From assembly GCF_900156535.1 (NCBI RefSeq), contig NZ_FTNV01000001.1, forward strand, positions 1,302,001-1,366,000: a DNA stretch of 64,000 nt. The letters are read 5' to 3'. The notes beneath the pieces were generated by a model. The model made no database searches and was not told the DNA's origin. It worked only from the letters and a program-made list of their open reading frames with translations. Below are positions 8,899-17,125 of the stretch, in pieces. Origin of the DNA: Roseovarius nanhaiticus (GTDB lineage Bacteria; Pseudomonadota; Alphaproteobacteria; Rhodobacterales; Rhodobacteraceae). Position 1 is the first letter of the stretch; every line of letters starts with the position of its first letter. The position numbers were made by a program, and so were the translations under genes.

Positions 8899-9971
8899 GT
8901 CAAATTCTCTTTCTGGGCGGTATCTAGGAAAAAGCGGATCATCTCGGCGCTGGCGTCTGGGCCGGCGGGGTCCGTATAGCTGCCGCCAGGCTCGCCCCCG
9001 GACCATGCGTGGCCCAGCCCCTGGATGGTCCAGTGTTCGGACACGCTTTGCCCGGCCTCGTTTATAGTGAGGGAACGGTGATACCGGCGTCCCGCGGCCT
9101 CACCGGGGCGATCAAATTGTGTTGTCGTACCTTGCGCCGAGGTCTCGGCCATCCGGGCGATGGCCGCGCCGTTCAGCGGATGCACCGTCTGGTCCGCATC
9201 GCCGTGCAGAATGATTGTGCGGGGCGCAGGGCCAGGAGCGCGCGCGAGGTTCGCGGCCTGTCCGGCCATGGCGGAAAAGGCTGATGGCACATCCTGTGCC
9301 GCGCCCAGCGGCAGGCCGGAATGGGCGCCGACGGCGCCAAAAATGTCAGGATAGGCATAGCCCAGAATAACCGCCATTGCCGCCCCGGCCGAAAGACCCG
9401 CCACAAAGGTCTGCGCGGGCTCGATCCCGTGCTGCTTCATTACGCGGCTCGTCAGGCCCGCGATAATCTCGGGCTCGCCCCGGCCCCGCCCTTGATCGCC
9501 TTTGGAAAACCAGTTCCAGCAGGTTTGCGCATTGGCGCCGCGCGATTGCTCGGGGTAGATGATGATCAGGCGGTGCCGCTCGGCATGGGTGTTCATACCG
9601 GTGCCGATTGCGAAGTCTTCGGGCGTCTGCGTGCAACCGTGCAACATAACGACAAGGCCTGCGGCACCCTTCTGCGCCGATGCGGGGATATAGGTGCGAT
9701 ACGCCCGTGCGCCTGAGATCCCGGTGTGGCTGGCGCGGAAAAAGCTGGCGCCGGGCGGCACTGGGTCGGGCGCGCGCGCCGTCCGGTTTCCGTTGGTCTG
9801 CACCAGCCCGGCCTGCGCCAATGCGTTTGCGATCAGGTCGCTGGAATGGGCCGAATTGCCCTGCGACGCGGCGGGCGCAAGCCCGTGCTGCGCCAAGGTG
9901 CGTTGCACCAGTTCAGCGGCGCGCACGTCTGGAGTTGCCGTGCGCCATGCGCCGGCAGTTGGTCTTTTCAT
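8895..9971 (-). CDS. Short-chain-length PHA (PHB) depolymerase, type 1 catalytic domain
   Basis: 358 residues of the esterase/PHB depolymerase family. The oxyanion segment VVMLHGCTQTPEDFA, the lipase box GLSAGAAM (nucleophile Ser), HGDADQTVHP (Asp) and GLGHAWSGG (His) complete an alpha/beta-hydrolase triad in the usual order. The first ~75 residues are not part of the catalytic fold and there is no clear Sec signal peptide, so location is uncertain. AAGGA lies about 10 nt before ATG 9971. It hydrolyses polyhydroxybutyrate or short hydroxybutyrate esters. It lies 30 bases after the RHH regulator gene and overlaps the C45 hydrolase by 4 bases, so the three form one operon. A PHA synthase gene lies 1.5 kb away, but in damaged form. 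Confidence 0.9.
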   Translation of the reverse strand: MKRPTAGAWRTATPDVRAAELVQRTLAQHGLAPAASQGNSAHSSDLIANALAQAGLVQTNGNRTARAPDPVPPGASFFRASHTGISGARAYRTYIPASAQKGAAGLVVMLHGCTQTPEDFAIGTGMNTHAERHRLIIIYPEQSRGANAQTCWNWFSKGDQGRGRGEPEIIAGLTSRVMKQHGIEPAQTFVAGLSAGAAMAVILGYAYPDIFGAVGAHSGLPLGAAQDVPSAFSAMAGQAANLARAPGPAPRTIILHGDADQTVHPLNGAAIARMAETSAQGTTTQFDRPGEAAGRRYHRSLTINEAGQSVSEHWTIQGLGHAWSGGEPGGSYTDPAGPDASAEMIRFFLDTAQKENLT

Positions 9972-10001
9972 CGTTTCATTCCTTGAAGAGGGGAGGTCGC
10001 T

Positions 10002-10418
10002 CTACGTGATACGGTCGGCCAGCGCCGCCTTGATGTCGGGATGGGCCTGTAATGCGCCCAGAACGGTGATCGAGCCGATCGTCTTGAGCGCCAGCTCGGG
10101 TGTCACATCGGACGCGATCCGGGCAAGGCCCACGACCTTGACATGCAGCACCTCACCGCGCGCCAGATGCGCCTCAAGGTCAGCGCGGGTATAGTCGCGC
10201 AATCCAAGCTCCATCGTGTGCCGTTCGACTGATTTGGAAACGATCTCGGATTGTGCGTCGATCTGGTTGCGGATGGCCGTTCGAATGAAATCGCTGCGAT
10301 TCGAGTAGAAGCCCTCCTGCACCAGAAGGTCGATCCTGCCGAGATCAACAAACCCGAGATTGATCGTTATCTTTTCATTTTCAGGCTGCTTATCGCGCAG
10401 CTGCCGTATATTGCTCAT
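10002..10418 (-). CDS. Ribbon-helix-helix (CopG-type) transcriptional regulator
   Basis: 138 residues. The N-terminal part (KITINLGFVDLGRIDLLV, then GFYSNRSDFIRTAIRNQ) is a ribbon-helix-helix DNA-binding fold: one beta strand then two helices, with the SNRSDFIR turn. The C-terminal ~80 residues include LHVKVVGLARI and may bind a ligand or make oligomers. ATG 10418 is chosen because GGAG lies 8 nt upstream; the open frame extends further back without support. A perfect palindrome lies directly over the upstream edge of the ribosome site, so autoregulation is likely. It heads the operon with the PHB depolymerase and the C45 hydrolase and is the obvious candidate regulator of both. Confidence 0.82.
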   Translation of the reverse strand: MSNIRQLRDKQPENEKITINLGFVDLGRIDLLVQEGFYSNRSDFIRTAIRNQIDAQSEIVSKSVERHTMELGLRDYTRADLEAHLARGEVLHVKVVGLARIASDVTPELALKTIGSITVLGALQAHPDIKAALADRIT

Positions 10419-10426
10419 CTCGTTCT

Positions 10427-10442
10427 CCATCCATGTGGATGG
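10427..10442. promoter_or_regulatory. Palindromic operator candidate for the RHH regulator
   Basis: CCATCCA-TG-TGGATGG is a perfect 7-bp inverted repeat ending 9 bases before the regulator's start codon. A third half-site (TGGATG) follows at about 10447-10452. Arrays of short half-sites over a promoter or ribosome site are usual for CopG/Arc-type repressors. Binding by this protein is inference. Confidence 0.55.
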
Positions 10443-10753
10443 TATATGGATGTTAATGCTGCGAGCGCAAGGGGTTTCCTGACGGCCAGCCCGGCCGGAT
10501 GACCAAACTGTCTGCTTTAACGGCGTCCCGCTTGCCCATCGGCCCATCGTCACCAACGGTAAGATCATAGCGGGTCTGCGCCTTTATTTTGGCGTTCAGC
10601 ACGGCCCTCATCAGTACGGCATCGGCCGAGATCTATAGCCAGATCATCAGAGCAGCGGCCCCAGACGGTGAGACACTCATTGCAAGTGCCGAAACTGGGC
10701 CGAATTGAGCGCGAATTTATGGATGCATTCCCGGCGAGCGAAGGAATGTACCG

Positions 10754-11030
10754 ATGCCGAAGAAACGATTTTCCGACGAACAGATGGCCGTTGCGCCGAG
10801 ACAGTCAGAAGTCGGCGCAACGGCCGGCGAGATACGTCGCATGATGGAGATTGCTGAGGTGGCATTGCAAGACTGAAAGAAGGTCTATGACGGAATGGGC
10901 CTGGCGCAGATCCGCAGGCTGAAACAGCTCGAGGGTGAGAGCGGCGAGCTACAGCGCCTGGTCGCAGATCTGCCTCTGGGCAAAACGATGTTGCAGGATG
11001 CGCTACGAAACGGTGGTGAGGCCCGTGCGC
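10754..11030 (+). pseudogene. IS3-family OrfA remnant with internal stop
   Basis: The reading begins MPKKRFSDEQ and continues through GATAGEIRRM, matching IS3-family OrfA helix-turn-helix proteins. Codon 41 is TGA (10874) where the family has Trp (TGG). After it the frame continues with YDGMGLAQIRRLKQLE and the leucine-zipper-like coil LQRLVADLPL. The match ends near 11030, where the fabI remnant begins on the other strand. 10443-10753 holds no gene I can support. Confidence 0.7.
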
Positions 11031-11069
11031 TGCCGCGAGGGTGTCCGGCATTGACAGGGCGTGTTCGCA

Positions 11070-11415
11070 CTATCGGCATGCCGGGCCACGGGCTTCGGGC
11101 GGGCCAGTCTCGGATGCCAATCGAGACGCGATCCGGTAGTGGACTTGCGGATGCTGCTGAAAGAGCGCGCCGTGAACGGCCTCGCGGACCACCAGCTCGG
11201 CCTGGCCCTGACCCTCGATGTCGCGCGGCAGGAATAGTGCGGCATTCACAAACGCGCTCTGGCGCGGGGTAGGGACTAGAGTGCTCACTGGCGTAGGTCA
11301 CGGCCAACTCGGCGCCCGCGGCCCGAAAGGCCGACGCGAATCCTGCGGCGCTAGAATGCTCGTTCGCGCTGCTGACGAACAGACCGCGCCTGCCGTCCAA
11401 AATGGTATCGATCAC
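11070..11415 (-). pseudogene. Enoyl-ACP reductase (FabI) remnant, frameshifted
   Basis: The first frame reads LDGRRGLFVSSANEHS, then SAFRAAGAELAVTYASE, which is the FabI N-terminus (NAD-binding strand and the SIA-like loop). The match then jumps to another frame (FLPRDIEGQGQAELVV, near 11250), so there is a frameshift. Nothing of the catalytic Tyr/Lys part follows, because the sequence breaks into the IS3 remnant. fabI-type genes are found beside phaC in low-oxygen clusters of rhizobia and roseobacters, so this is probably the eroded neighbour of phaC. Confidence 0.6.
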
Positions 11416-11420
11416 GCGGC

Positions 11421-13250
11421 TTACTGCTGCAGGACGTACGTGCCGGGCGCGTCACAGAGGGGCGCGTATCCTTTTGTTCGGGCGCCAAGGCCGGGCGGCG
11501 AGGTGGGCGTGCCCGAACTGGCCGCCAGCCATTCAGTCAGCGCGGGCCACCAAGACCCGTCCTGAGGATCGGTTTCGGCAATCCAGCGTTCGGGGTCGGT
11601 ATAGGGCGCGTCCTTGGTCTTGGCACGCATGCGGAAATGGCGGTGCGGGTGCCCCGGCTCGGACACGATGCCGGCATTATGCCCGCCGCTGGTCAGAACG
11701 AAAATCACGTCGGTGTCGGACAGCAGGTTGAACTTGTAAACAGACCGCCACGGCGCGACGTGATCCCGCTCGGTCCCGACGATGAAAACGGGCGCACGAA
11801 TGTCCGAAATCGCAACGGGACGGCCCCCGACGCTATAGCGGCCCTCGGCCAGATCATTGTTCAGGAAGAGCCGTCGCAGATATTGCGAATGCATCTGATA
11901 GGGCATGCGTGTCGCGTCGGTATTTCACGCCATCAGATCGATCATCTCGGACCGCTCGCCCATGAGGTAGTCGTGGATCACTCGGGACCAGACCAGATCG
12001 TTCGAGCGCAAAAGCTGAAATGCCCCGGCCATCTGCGAGCTATCCAGATAACCCTTCTCCCACATCATGTCCTCGAGATAGGTCAGCTGGCTTTCATTGA
12101 TGAAAAGCGTCAGCTCGCCCGCCTCGGTAAAGTCGACCTGTGCGGCGAGCAGCGTCATGGTTTTTAGCCGCGTATCACCGTCGCGTGCCATGGCGGCGGC
12201 GGCGATCGACAGCAATGTGCCCCCCAAGCAATAGCCCAGCGCATGCACCTTTTGGCCGCCGACAACAGCGCCGACGGCATCCAGCGCGTCCATGATTCCA
12301 AGCGACAGGTAATCGTCCATGCCCAGATCGCGATCCTCGGCAACGGGGTTTTTCCATGAAATCGCGAAGACGGTGAAGCCCTGCGACACCAAATACTGCA
12401 CCAGCGAGTTTTGCGCGCTCAGATCGAGGATGTAGTATTTCATGATCCATGCAGGCACGATCAGGATCGGCTCGGGGCGCACGGTTTGGGTTGTGGGCGC
12501 ATACTGGATCAGCTCGATCAGACGGTTGCGATAGACTACCTTGCCCGGGGTGGCCGCCAGAGTGCGCCCCACTTCGAACGCCTCGATCCCGGCGGGTTTC
12601 TTGCCGGTCTTTATGCGTAGAATGTCGTCGACCAGATTCTGCCACCCGGTGATCAGGTTCATGCCCCCGGTGCTATAGGTGCGCTCCAGAATCTCGGGGT
12701 TGGTCAGCGGATAGTTGGAAGGCGAGAAGACATCCAATACCTGCCGCGCGGCAAAGGTTACGGCGTTCTCGTGCTGCTTGGTGACGCCCTCGACCCCGGT
12801 CGTCGCGTTGTGCCACCACTGCTGGTTCAGCAAGAACGCCTGAGACATGACGTTGAAGGGCCATTTCTGCCACGCCTCGCTGCTAAAGCGCTTGTCCTGC
12901 GGCAAGGGTTCGATGCATTGCCTTGGTGTGTCGGCGTGCAGGGCGCAGGTGCTTGCGTAATTCGCAAGGCGCAAGGCCTTCTTGCCGGCCTTTTCCACCA
13001 GCTCCAGCTGCTTGCCCGGCGCCGATGCCAGATGCAGCGCCCAGTCGGAATAGGTTTCGGCCAACGCGATCGGGGACAAGCCACCGGTGAACCTGGCCTG
13101 TGTGGCCTTCAGTCCCTTGTCCAGGGCTTGGGTCATGCTGGGCCGCGCACGGGTGGCGGTATCGGGAGGGGGCTTGCGCTCGTAACCTGCTTGCAGAGGG
13201 GTTTCGCGGGGGCTGACAGCCTCGCTCTTGGCTGACTTGGTTTTCGCCAT
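11421..13250 (-). pseudogene. phaC: Class I poly(3-hydroxyalkanoate) synthase with one in-frame stop
   Basis: The frame from ATG 13250 encodes 609 codons of a class I PHA synthase with a single interruption: codon 442 (11927-11925) is TGA. Sequence on both sides reads through in the same frame (ERSEMIDLMA-stop-NTDATRMPYQM), and the family has Trp there, so TGG to TGA is the likely change. The synthase joins hydroxyacyl-CoA units into polyester granules. Nucleophile Cys341 (GYCLGG) precedes the stop; Asp496 (TERDHVAPW) and His524 (SGGHNAG) follow it, so the truncated product would lack two of three catalytic residues. The second part has its own ATG at 11906. It is divergent from the yhiI-like gene, with an Fnr-type palindrome between. 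A sequencing error would make it a normal gene. Confidence 0.85.
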
Positions 13251-13314
13251 GATGCGCGCCTTTCCCGGCAAAACAGATCAGACATAGCCATGTCATGTGC
13301 CGGGGCAGCGGTAA

Positions 13315-13328
13315 TTGACCTTCGTCAA
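13315..13328. promoter_or_regulatory. Fnr/FixK-type palindrome between phaC and yhiI-like gene
   Basis: TTGAC-CTTC-GTCAA is a perfect 5+5 inverted repeat matching the Crp/Fnr-family pattern TTGAY-N4-RTCAA. It is 65 bases from phaC and 93 from the divergent plus-strand gene, so one site could serve both promoters. Plausible -10 elements lie about 30 bases from its centre on each side (TATGTC on the minus side, AAGATT on the plus side), as in activation from about -41.5. Regulation is inference; the repeat is seen. Confidence 0.65.
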
Positions 13329-13420
13329 TACGCGGGGCACGGGCAAGATTTAGCGTCCCACCGAGATACGACGCGCAATCGCCGCGCGGTGCCCGGATCG
13401 GGCGAATGAACGGGATGTGA

Positions 13421-14404
13421 ATGATGAATAAACGCGTTGGCGCCCTTGCCGCCCTGCTGCTTGTGATTGCTGTCATTGGTATCGGCTGGTGGCAGCTCTC
13501 GCAGCGCTCGGACCTGCCCGAGGGTATCAGCGCTTCGAATGGCCGGATCGAGGCCGAGCGGATCGCCGTTGCGACCAAGCTGGCGGGACGGGTGTCGGAG
13601 GTCGTCGTGGACGAGGGCGACTGGGTGGAGGCTGGCCAAGCGATTGCCCGCATGGATACCGCCGATCTTGACGCGCAACTTCGACAGGCGCAGGCCGCCG
13701 TTTTGCAGGCCCGGCAGCAGAAACTTCAGGCCGAGGCCATTTTGCGCCAGCACCGCTCCGAGTTGAAGACGGCAGAGGCGGAATTTGCACGGGTCGAGCA
13801 GCTTGCGGCCAAGGGCTTTGATACCCAGGCGCAGCTCGACACGCAGCGCACCGCGCTCGAGTCGGCCCAGGCCGCCGTTGCCTCCGCCGAGGCGGGGATA
13901 CCTCTGGCCGACGCGACGATTGCGGCAGCCGAGGCCGCTGTGGACGGCGTCCAGAGCCTGATCGACGACAGCCGCCTGACCGCGCCGCGTGCGGGCCGCG
14001 TGCAATATGTGCTCGAACATCCCGGCGAGGTTGTCGCCGCAGGCAGCAGCATCGTCACGCTGACCGATTTGTCGGACATGTACATGACAATCTATCTGCC
14101 CTCGCGCGATGCGGGCCGCGTCGCCATCGGCTCGGAGGCGCGCATCATCCTCGACGCCGTGCCCGATTACGTGATCCCGGCCACCGTGACCTTCGTGGCC
14201 AGTACCGCGCAATTTACACCAAAATCGGTCGAGACGGCTGATGAGCGCGCGCAGTTGATGTTCCGCGTCAAGCTGACCATCGCCCCCGACTTGCTGGCCG
14301 CCTATCAGGACCGCGCCCGCGCCGGAGTGCCGGGCGTCGGCTATGTCAAGGTCAGCGATGCGGCCGAGTGGCCTGAAACGCTTGAGGTGAGATTGCCGCA
14401 ATGA
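13421..14404 (+). CDS. HlyD-family membrane-fusion protein (YhiI-like)
   Basis: 327 residues. One membrane anchor (about 7-26) is followed by a lipoyl-like half (VVVDEGDWVEAGQAIARMD), a long alpha-helical hairpin rich in Ala/Gln (about 85-190), the second lipoyl half (LTAPRAGRVQYVLEHPGEVV) and a beta-barrel end. This is the periplasmic adaptor of an export system. Its stop overlaps the start of the next gene by 4 bases (ATGA), and the three-gene order and sizes (327, 907, 374 aa) match E. coli yhiI-rbbA-yhhJ. It probably links the ABC complex to the outer membrane or periplasm. ATG 13421 and the next codon ATG 13424 are both possible. Confidence 0.88.
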   Translation: MMNKRVGALAALLLVIAVIGIGWWQLSQRSDLPEGISASNGRIEAERIAVATKLAGRVSEVVVDEGDWVEAGQAIARMDTADLDAQLRQAQAAVLQARQQKLQAEAILRQHRSELKTAEAEFARVEQLAAKGFDTQAQLDTQRTALESAQAAVASAEAGIPLADATIAAAEAAVDGVQSLIDDSRLTAPRAGRVQYVLEHPGEVVAAGSSIVTLTDLSDMYMTIYLPSRDAGRVAIGSEARIILDAVPDYVIPATVTFVASTAQFTPKSVETADERAQLMFRVKLTIAPDLLAAYQDRARAGVPGVGYVKVSDAAEWPETLEVRLPQ

Positions 14405-17124
14405 CCGCGTCCCCGGCTGCGTCCCTTGCGGCGGTTACGCATCGCTATGGGCCGGTTTGCGCCCTGGAGGATGTGAGCCTCGACATCCCGGCGGGCTGCA
14501 TGGCGGGCCTCATCGGGCCTGATGGCGTGGGCAAGTCGACGCTCTTGGCACTGGTCGCCGGGGTGCGGCGACTGCAGGAGGGGCAGGCGCAGGTGCTGGG
14601 CGGCGATCTTCGTGCGCGGTCGCATCTGGCCGAGTGCAATCGCCGCATCGCCTACATGCCGCAGGGCTTGGGCCGCAATCTCTACCCGACGCTCAGCGTC
14701 TACGAGAATCTCGATTTCTTCGGCAGGCTCTTTGCTCAGGGCGAGGCCGAGCGACGTGCGCGCATAGAGGAGCTGTTACGCGCGACCGGCCTCGACCCTT
14801 TCCCGGATCGCCCGGCGGGTAAACTCTCGGGCGGAATGAAGCAAAAGCTGTCGCTCTGCTCGGCGTTGATCCATGATCCTGACCTGCTGATCCTTGACGA
14901 GCCGACGACAGGTGTCGATCCACTGTCGCGCCAGCAATTCTGGGATCTGATCGCCCATATCCGCAAGGATCGCCCGGCGATGAGCGTCATCGTCGCCACC
15001 GCCTATATGGAAGAGGCCGAAAGGTTCGACTGGCTGGCCGCAATGTCCGAGGGGCGGGTCATCGCCACGGGCACGCCGGATGCGTTCTTGCAACAGACCG
15101 GGCAGCCGACGCTGGAGCAGTCCTTCATTGCCATGTTATCCGAGGCCGCCCGCGCGGGGCATCGAGACGTGGTCTTGCCGCCGCGCCAGCCCTCAGATGG
15201 CCCGCCGGCCATCGAGGCCAGATCGCTTAGCCGCCGCTTTGGCGATTTCACCGCCGTCGACTCGGTCGATTTCCAGATCGAGCGCGGCGAGATCTTCGGT
15301 TTTCTCGGCTCGAACGGCTGTGGCAAGACGACGACGATGAAGATGCTGACCGGCTTGTTGCCCGCCAGCGACGGCAGCGCGCTTCTGTTTGGCGAGACGC
15401 TGAATGCGCGTGACATGGGCACACGGCGGCGCGTCGGGTACATGTCGCAATCCTTTTCCCTCTATACCGAGCTGACGGTGCGCCAGAACCTCGATCTGCA
15501 CGCCGAGCTCTATCAACTCCCCATGGCAGATCGGGCCGGGCGGGTGGCCGAGATGATCGAGATGTTTCATCTGGCCAAGGTTGCCGAAAGCCGACCCAAT
15601 GCACTCCCCTTGGGCATTCGCCAGCGCCTTCAGCTCGCCGTCGCCGTCATTCACGCGCCGGAAATCCTCATTCTTGATGAGCCGACATCGGGCGTCGATC
15701 CTGTCGCGCGTGATGCGTTCTGGCAGCACCTGATTGATCTGTCGCGCAAAGATGGCGTGACGATCTTCATCTCGACCCATTTCATGAACGAGGCGCAGCG
15801 CTGCGATCGCATCTCGCTGATGCATGCCGGGCGCGTTCTGGCCGTCGGCCCCCCGGCCGAGATCGCTGCCTCAAAGGGGGCGGGCACGCTGAGCGATGCC
15901 TTCGTCGCCTATCTGCGCGAGGCTGCGGGGGACGAGAATAGGCCGCCCGAGGTGTCCCACAAAGCTGCCGCGCCCCGCACGCACACCGGCCCGTTGCAGG
16001 CGGGCATGGCCCGGATGTGGGCCTTTGCCCGGCGCGAAACAATGGAGCTTCAGCGCGACCGGCTGCGCCTGGCCTTCGCTTTCCTCGGGCCGGTTATCCT
16101 GATGCTGACATTCGGCTATGGCATCTCGCTCGATGTGACGGATCTGCCTTATGCGGTCTACGACCAAGACCAGAGCGCCGAGAGCCGAACCTTGCTCGAG
16201 GCCTTCTCAGGCTCGCGCTATTTCGATGCGCAGATGCCCGCGACCAGCACCGAGGATTTGACCGCCCGGATGCGCCGCGGCGAGATCGCACTGGCGATCG
16301 AGATCCCGCCTGATTTCGGGCGTGACCTGCTGCAATCATACACCCCCGAAGTGCGCATAGCCATTGACGCCGCGATGCCGTTTCGCGCCGAAACGACGCG
16401 CGGCTATCTGGCCGGGCTGGCGCTGTCCTATGCGCAGACTCGGATCGAAGAGACCTACGGCGAGGTGATCGACACCAGCGCGGCGGATATCGAAACGCGG
16501 TTTCGGTATAATCAGGCGTTCAAGAGCGTCTATGCGATCGTGCCCTCGGTCATCATGCTGATGCTGGTTCTGATCCCGGCGATGGTGTCCGCGATGGGCG
16601 TGGTGCGCGAAAAGGAAACAGGCTCCATCGCCAATTTCCGCTCGACGCCGGTGACGCGGACCGAGTTCATCCTGGGCAAGCAGATGCCCTATGTCGTTAT
16701 CGCACTGCTCAGTTTCGTCACGCTGATGGTGGTGGCTTACGGCGTCTTCGGCCTTTCGGTGCGCGGCTCGATGGCTGCCCTGCTGACAGGCACGTTCTTG
16801 TACATATTGGCGACCGCGGCGTTCGGCATATTGGTGTCGACCTTCACCCGGACGCAGATCGCGGCGACCTTTGCCGCGGCAATCATCGCAATCATCCCTG
16901 CGGTCAACTTCTCGGGGCTTCTGGTGCCCGTGTCGTCGCTGACGGGGGGCGGGCGGCTGATCGGTCTGGGCTTTCCTTCGGCCTGGTATCAGCAGATCAG
17001 CGTCGGCACCTTCACCAAGGCGCTGGGCTTTGCCGAGTTGTGGCGGAACCACGTCGCGCTGGCCGTCTTTGCCATCCTTTTCATCGCGCTCTCCATCGCG
17101 CTCTTGAAAAAGCAGGAGCGCTGA
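14401..17124 (+). CDS. rbbA: RbbA-type ABC protein: two ATPase domains fused to an ABC-2 permease
   Basis: 907 residues. ATPase domain 1 has Walker A GPDGVGKST at 39 and LSGGMKQKL with LILDEPTTGVDP; domain 2 has GSNGCGKTT at 303 and LGIRQRLQLA with LILDEPTSGVDP. Residues from about 545 on form an ABC-2 permease with one N-terminal and about five later membrane segments. This is the architecture of E. coli RbbA (911 aa), described as a ribosome-associated ATPase but also built like an exporter. The Asp in the first Walker A (GPDG) is shared with RbbA. It is coupled to the HlyD-family gene by a 4-base overlap and to the next permease by a one-base gap. Whether it acts on ribosomes, in export, or both, the sequence cannot decide. 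Confidence 0.88.
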   Translation: MTASPAASLAAVTHRYGPVCALEDVSLDIPAGCMAGLIGPDGVGKSTLLALVAGVRRLQEGQAQVLGGDLRARSHLAECNRRIAYMPQGLGRNLYPTLSVYENLDFFGRLFAQGEAERRARIEELLRATGLDPFPDRPAGKLSGGMKQKLSLCSALIHDPDLLILDEPTTGVDPLSRQQFWDLIAHIRKDRPAMSVIVATAYMEEAERFDWLAAMSEGRVIATGTPDAFLQQTGQPTLEQSFIAMLSEAARAGHRDVVLPPRQPSDGPPAIEARSLSRRFGDFTAVDSVDFQIERGEIFGFLGSNGCGKTTTMKMLTGLLPASDGSALLFGETLNARDMGTRRRVGYMSQSFSLYTELTVRQNLDLHAELYQLPMADRAGRVAEMIEMFHLAKVAESRPNALPLGIRQRLQLAVAVIHAPEILILDEPTSGVDPVARDAFWQHLIDLSRKDGVTIFISTHFMNEAQRCDRISLMHAGRVLAVGPPAEIAASKGAGTLSDAFVAYLREAAGDENRPPEVSHKAAAPRTHTGPLQAGMARMWAFARRETMELQRDRLRLAFAFLGPVILMLTFGYGISLDVTDLPYAVYDQDQSAESRTLLEAFSGSRYFDAQMPATSTEDLTARMRRGEIALAIEIPPDFGRDLLQSYTPEVRIAIDAAMPFRAETTRGYLAGLALSYAQTRIEETYGEVIDTSAADIETRFRYNQAFKSVYAIVPSVIMLMLVLIPAMVSAMGVVREKETGSIANFRSTPVTRTEFILGKQMPYVVIALLSFVTLMVVAYGVFGLSVRGSMAALLTGTFLYILATAAFGILVSTFTRTQIAATFAAAIIAIIPAVNFSGLLVPVSSLTGGGRLIGLGFPSAWYQQISVGTFTKALGFAELWRNHVALAVFAILFIALSIALLKKQER

Positions 17125-17125
17125 G

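Noticed and set aside
7361..11030. One intact IS3 element formed by the fragments at 7.4 and 10.8 kb
   Set aside because: The OrfB end lies upstream of the OrfA start on the same strand, so order is wrong, and both parts are decayed.
10874..11927. TGA read as Trp (alternative code), since phaC, IS3 OrfA and the IS5 copy all show TGA where Trp is expected
   Set aside because: Many intact genes here end in TGA with coupled starts (ATGA and GTGA overlaps), so TGA is a stop. TGG to TGA is a common single-base transition.
11925..11927. Selenocysteine at the phaC TGA
   Set aside because: The family has Trp, not Cys, at this place, and no selenocysteine insertion hairpin is evident downstream.
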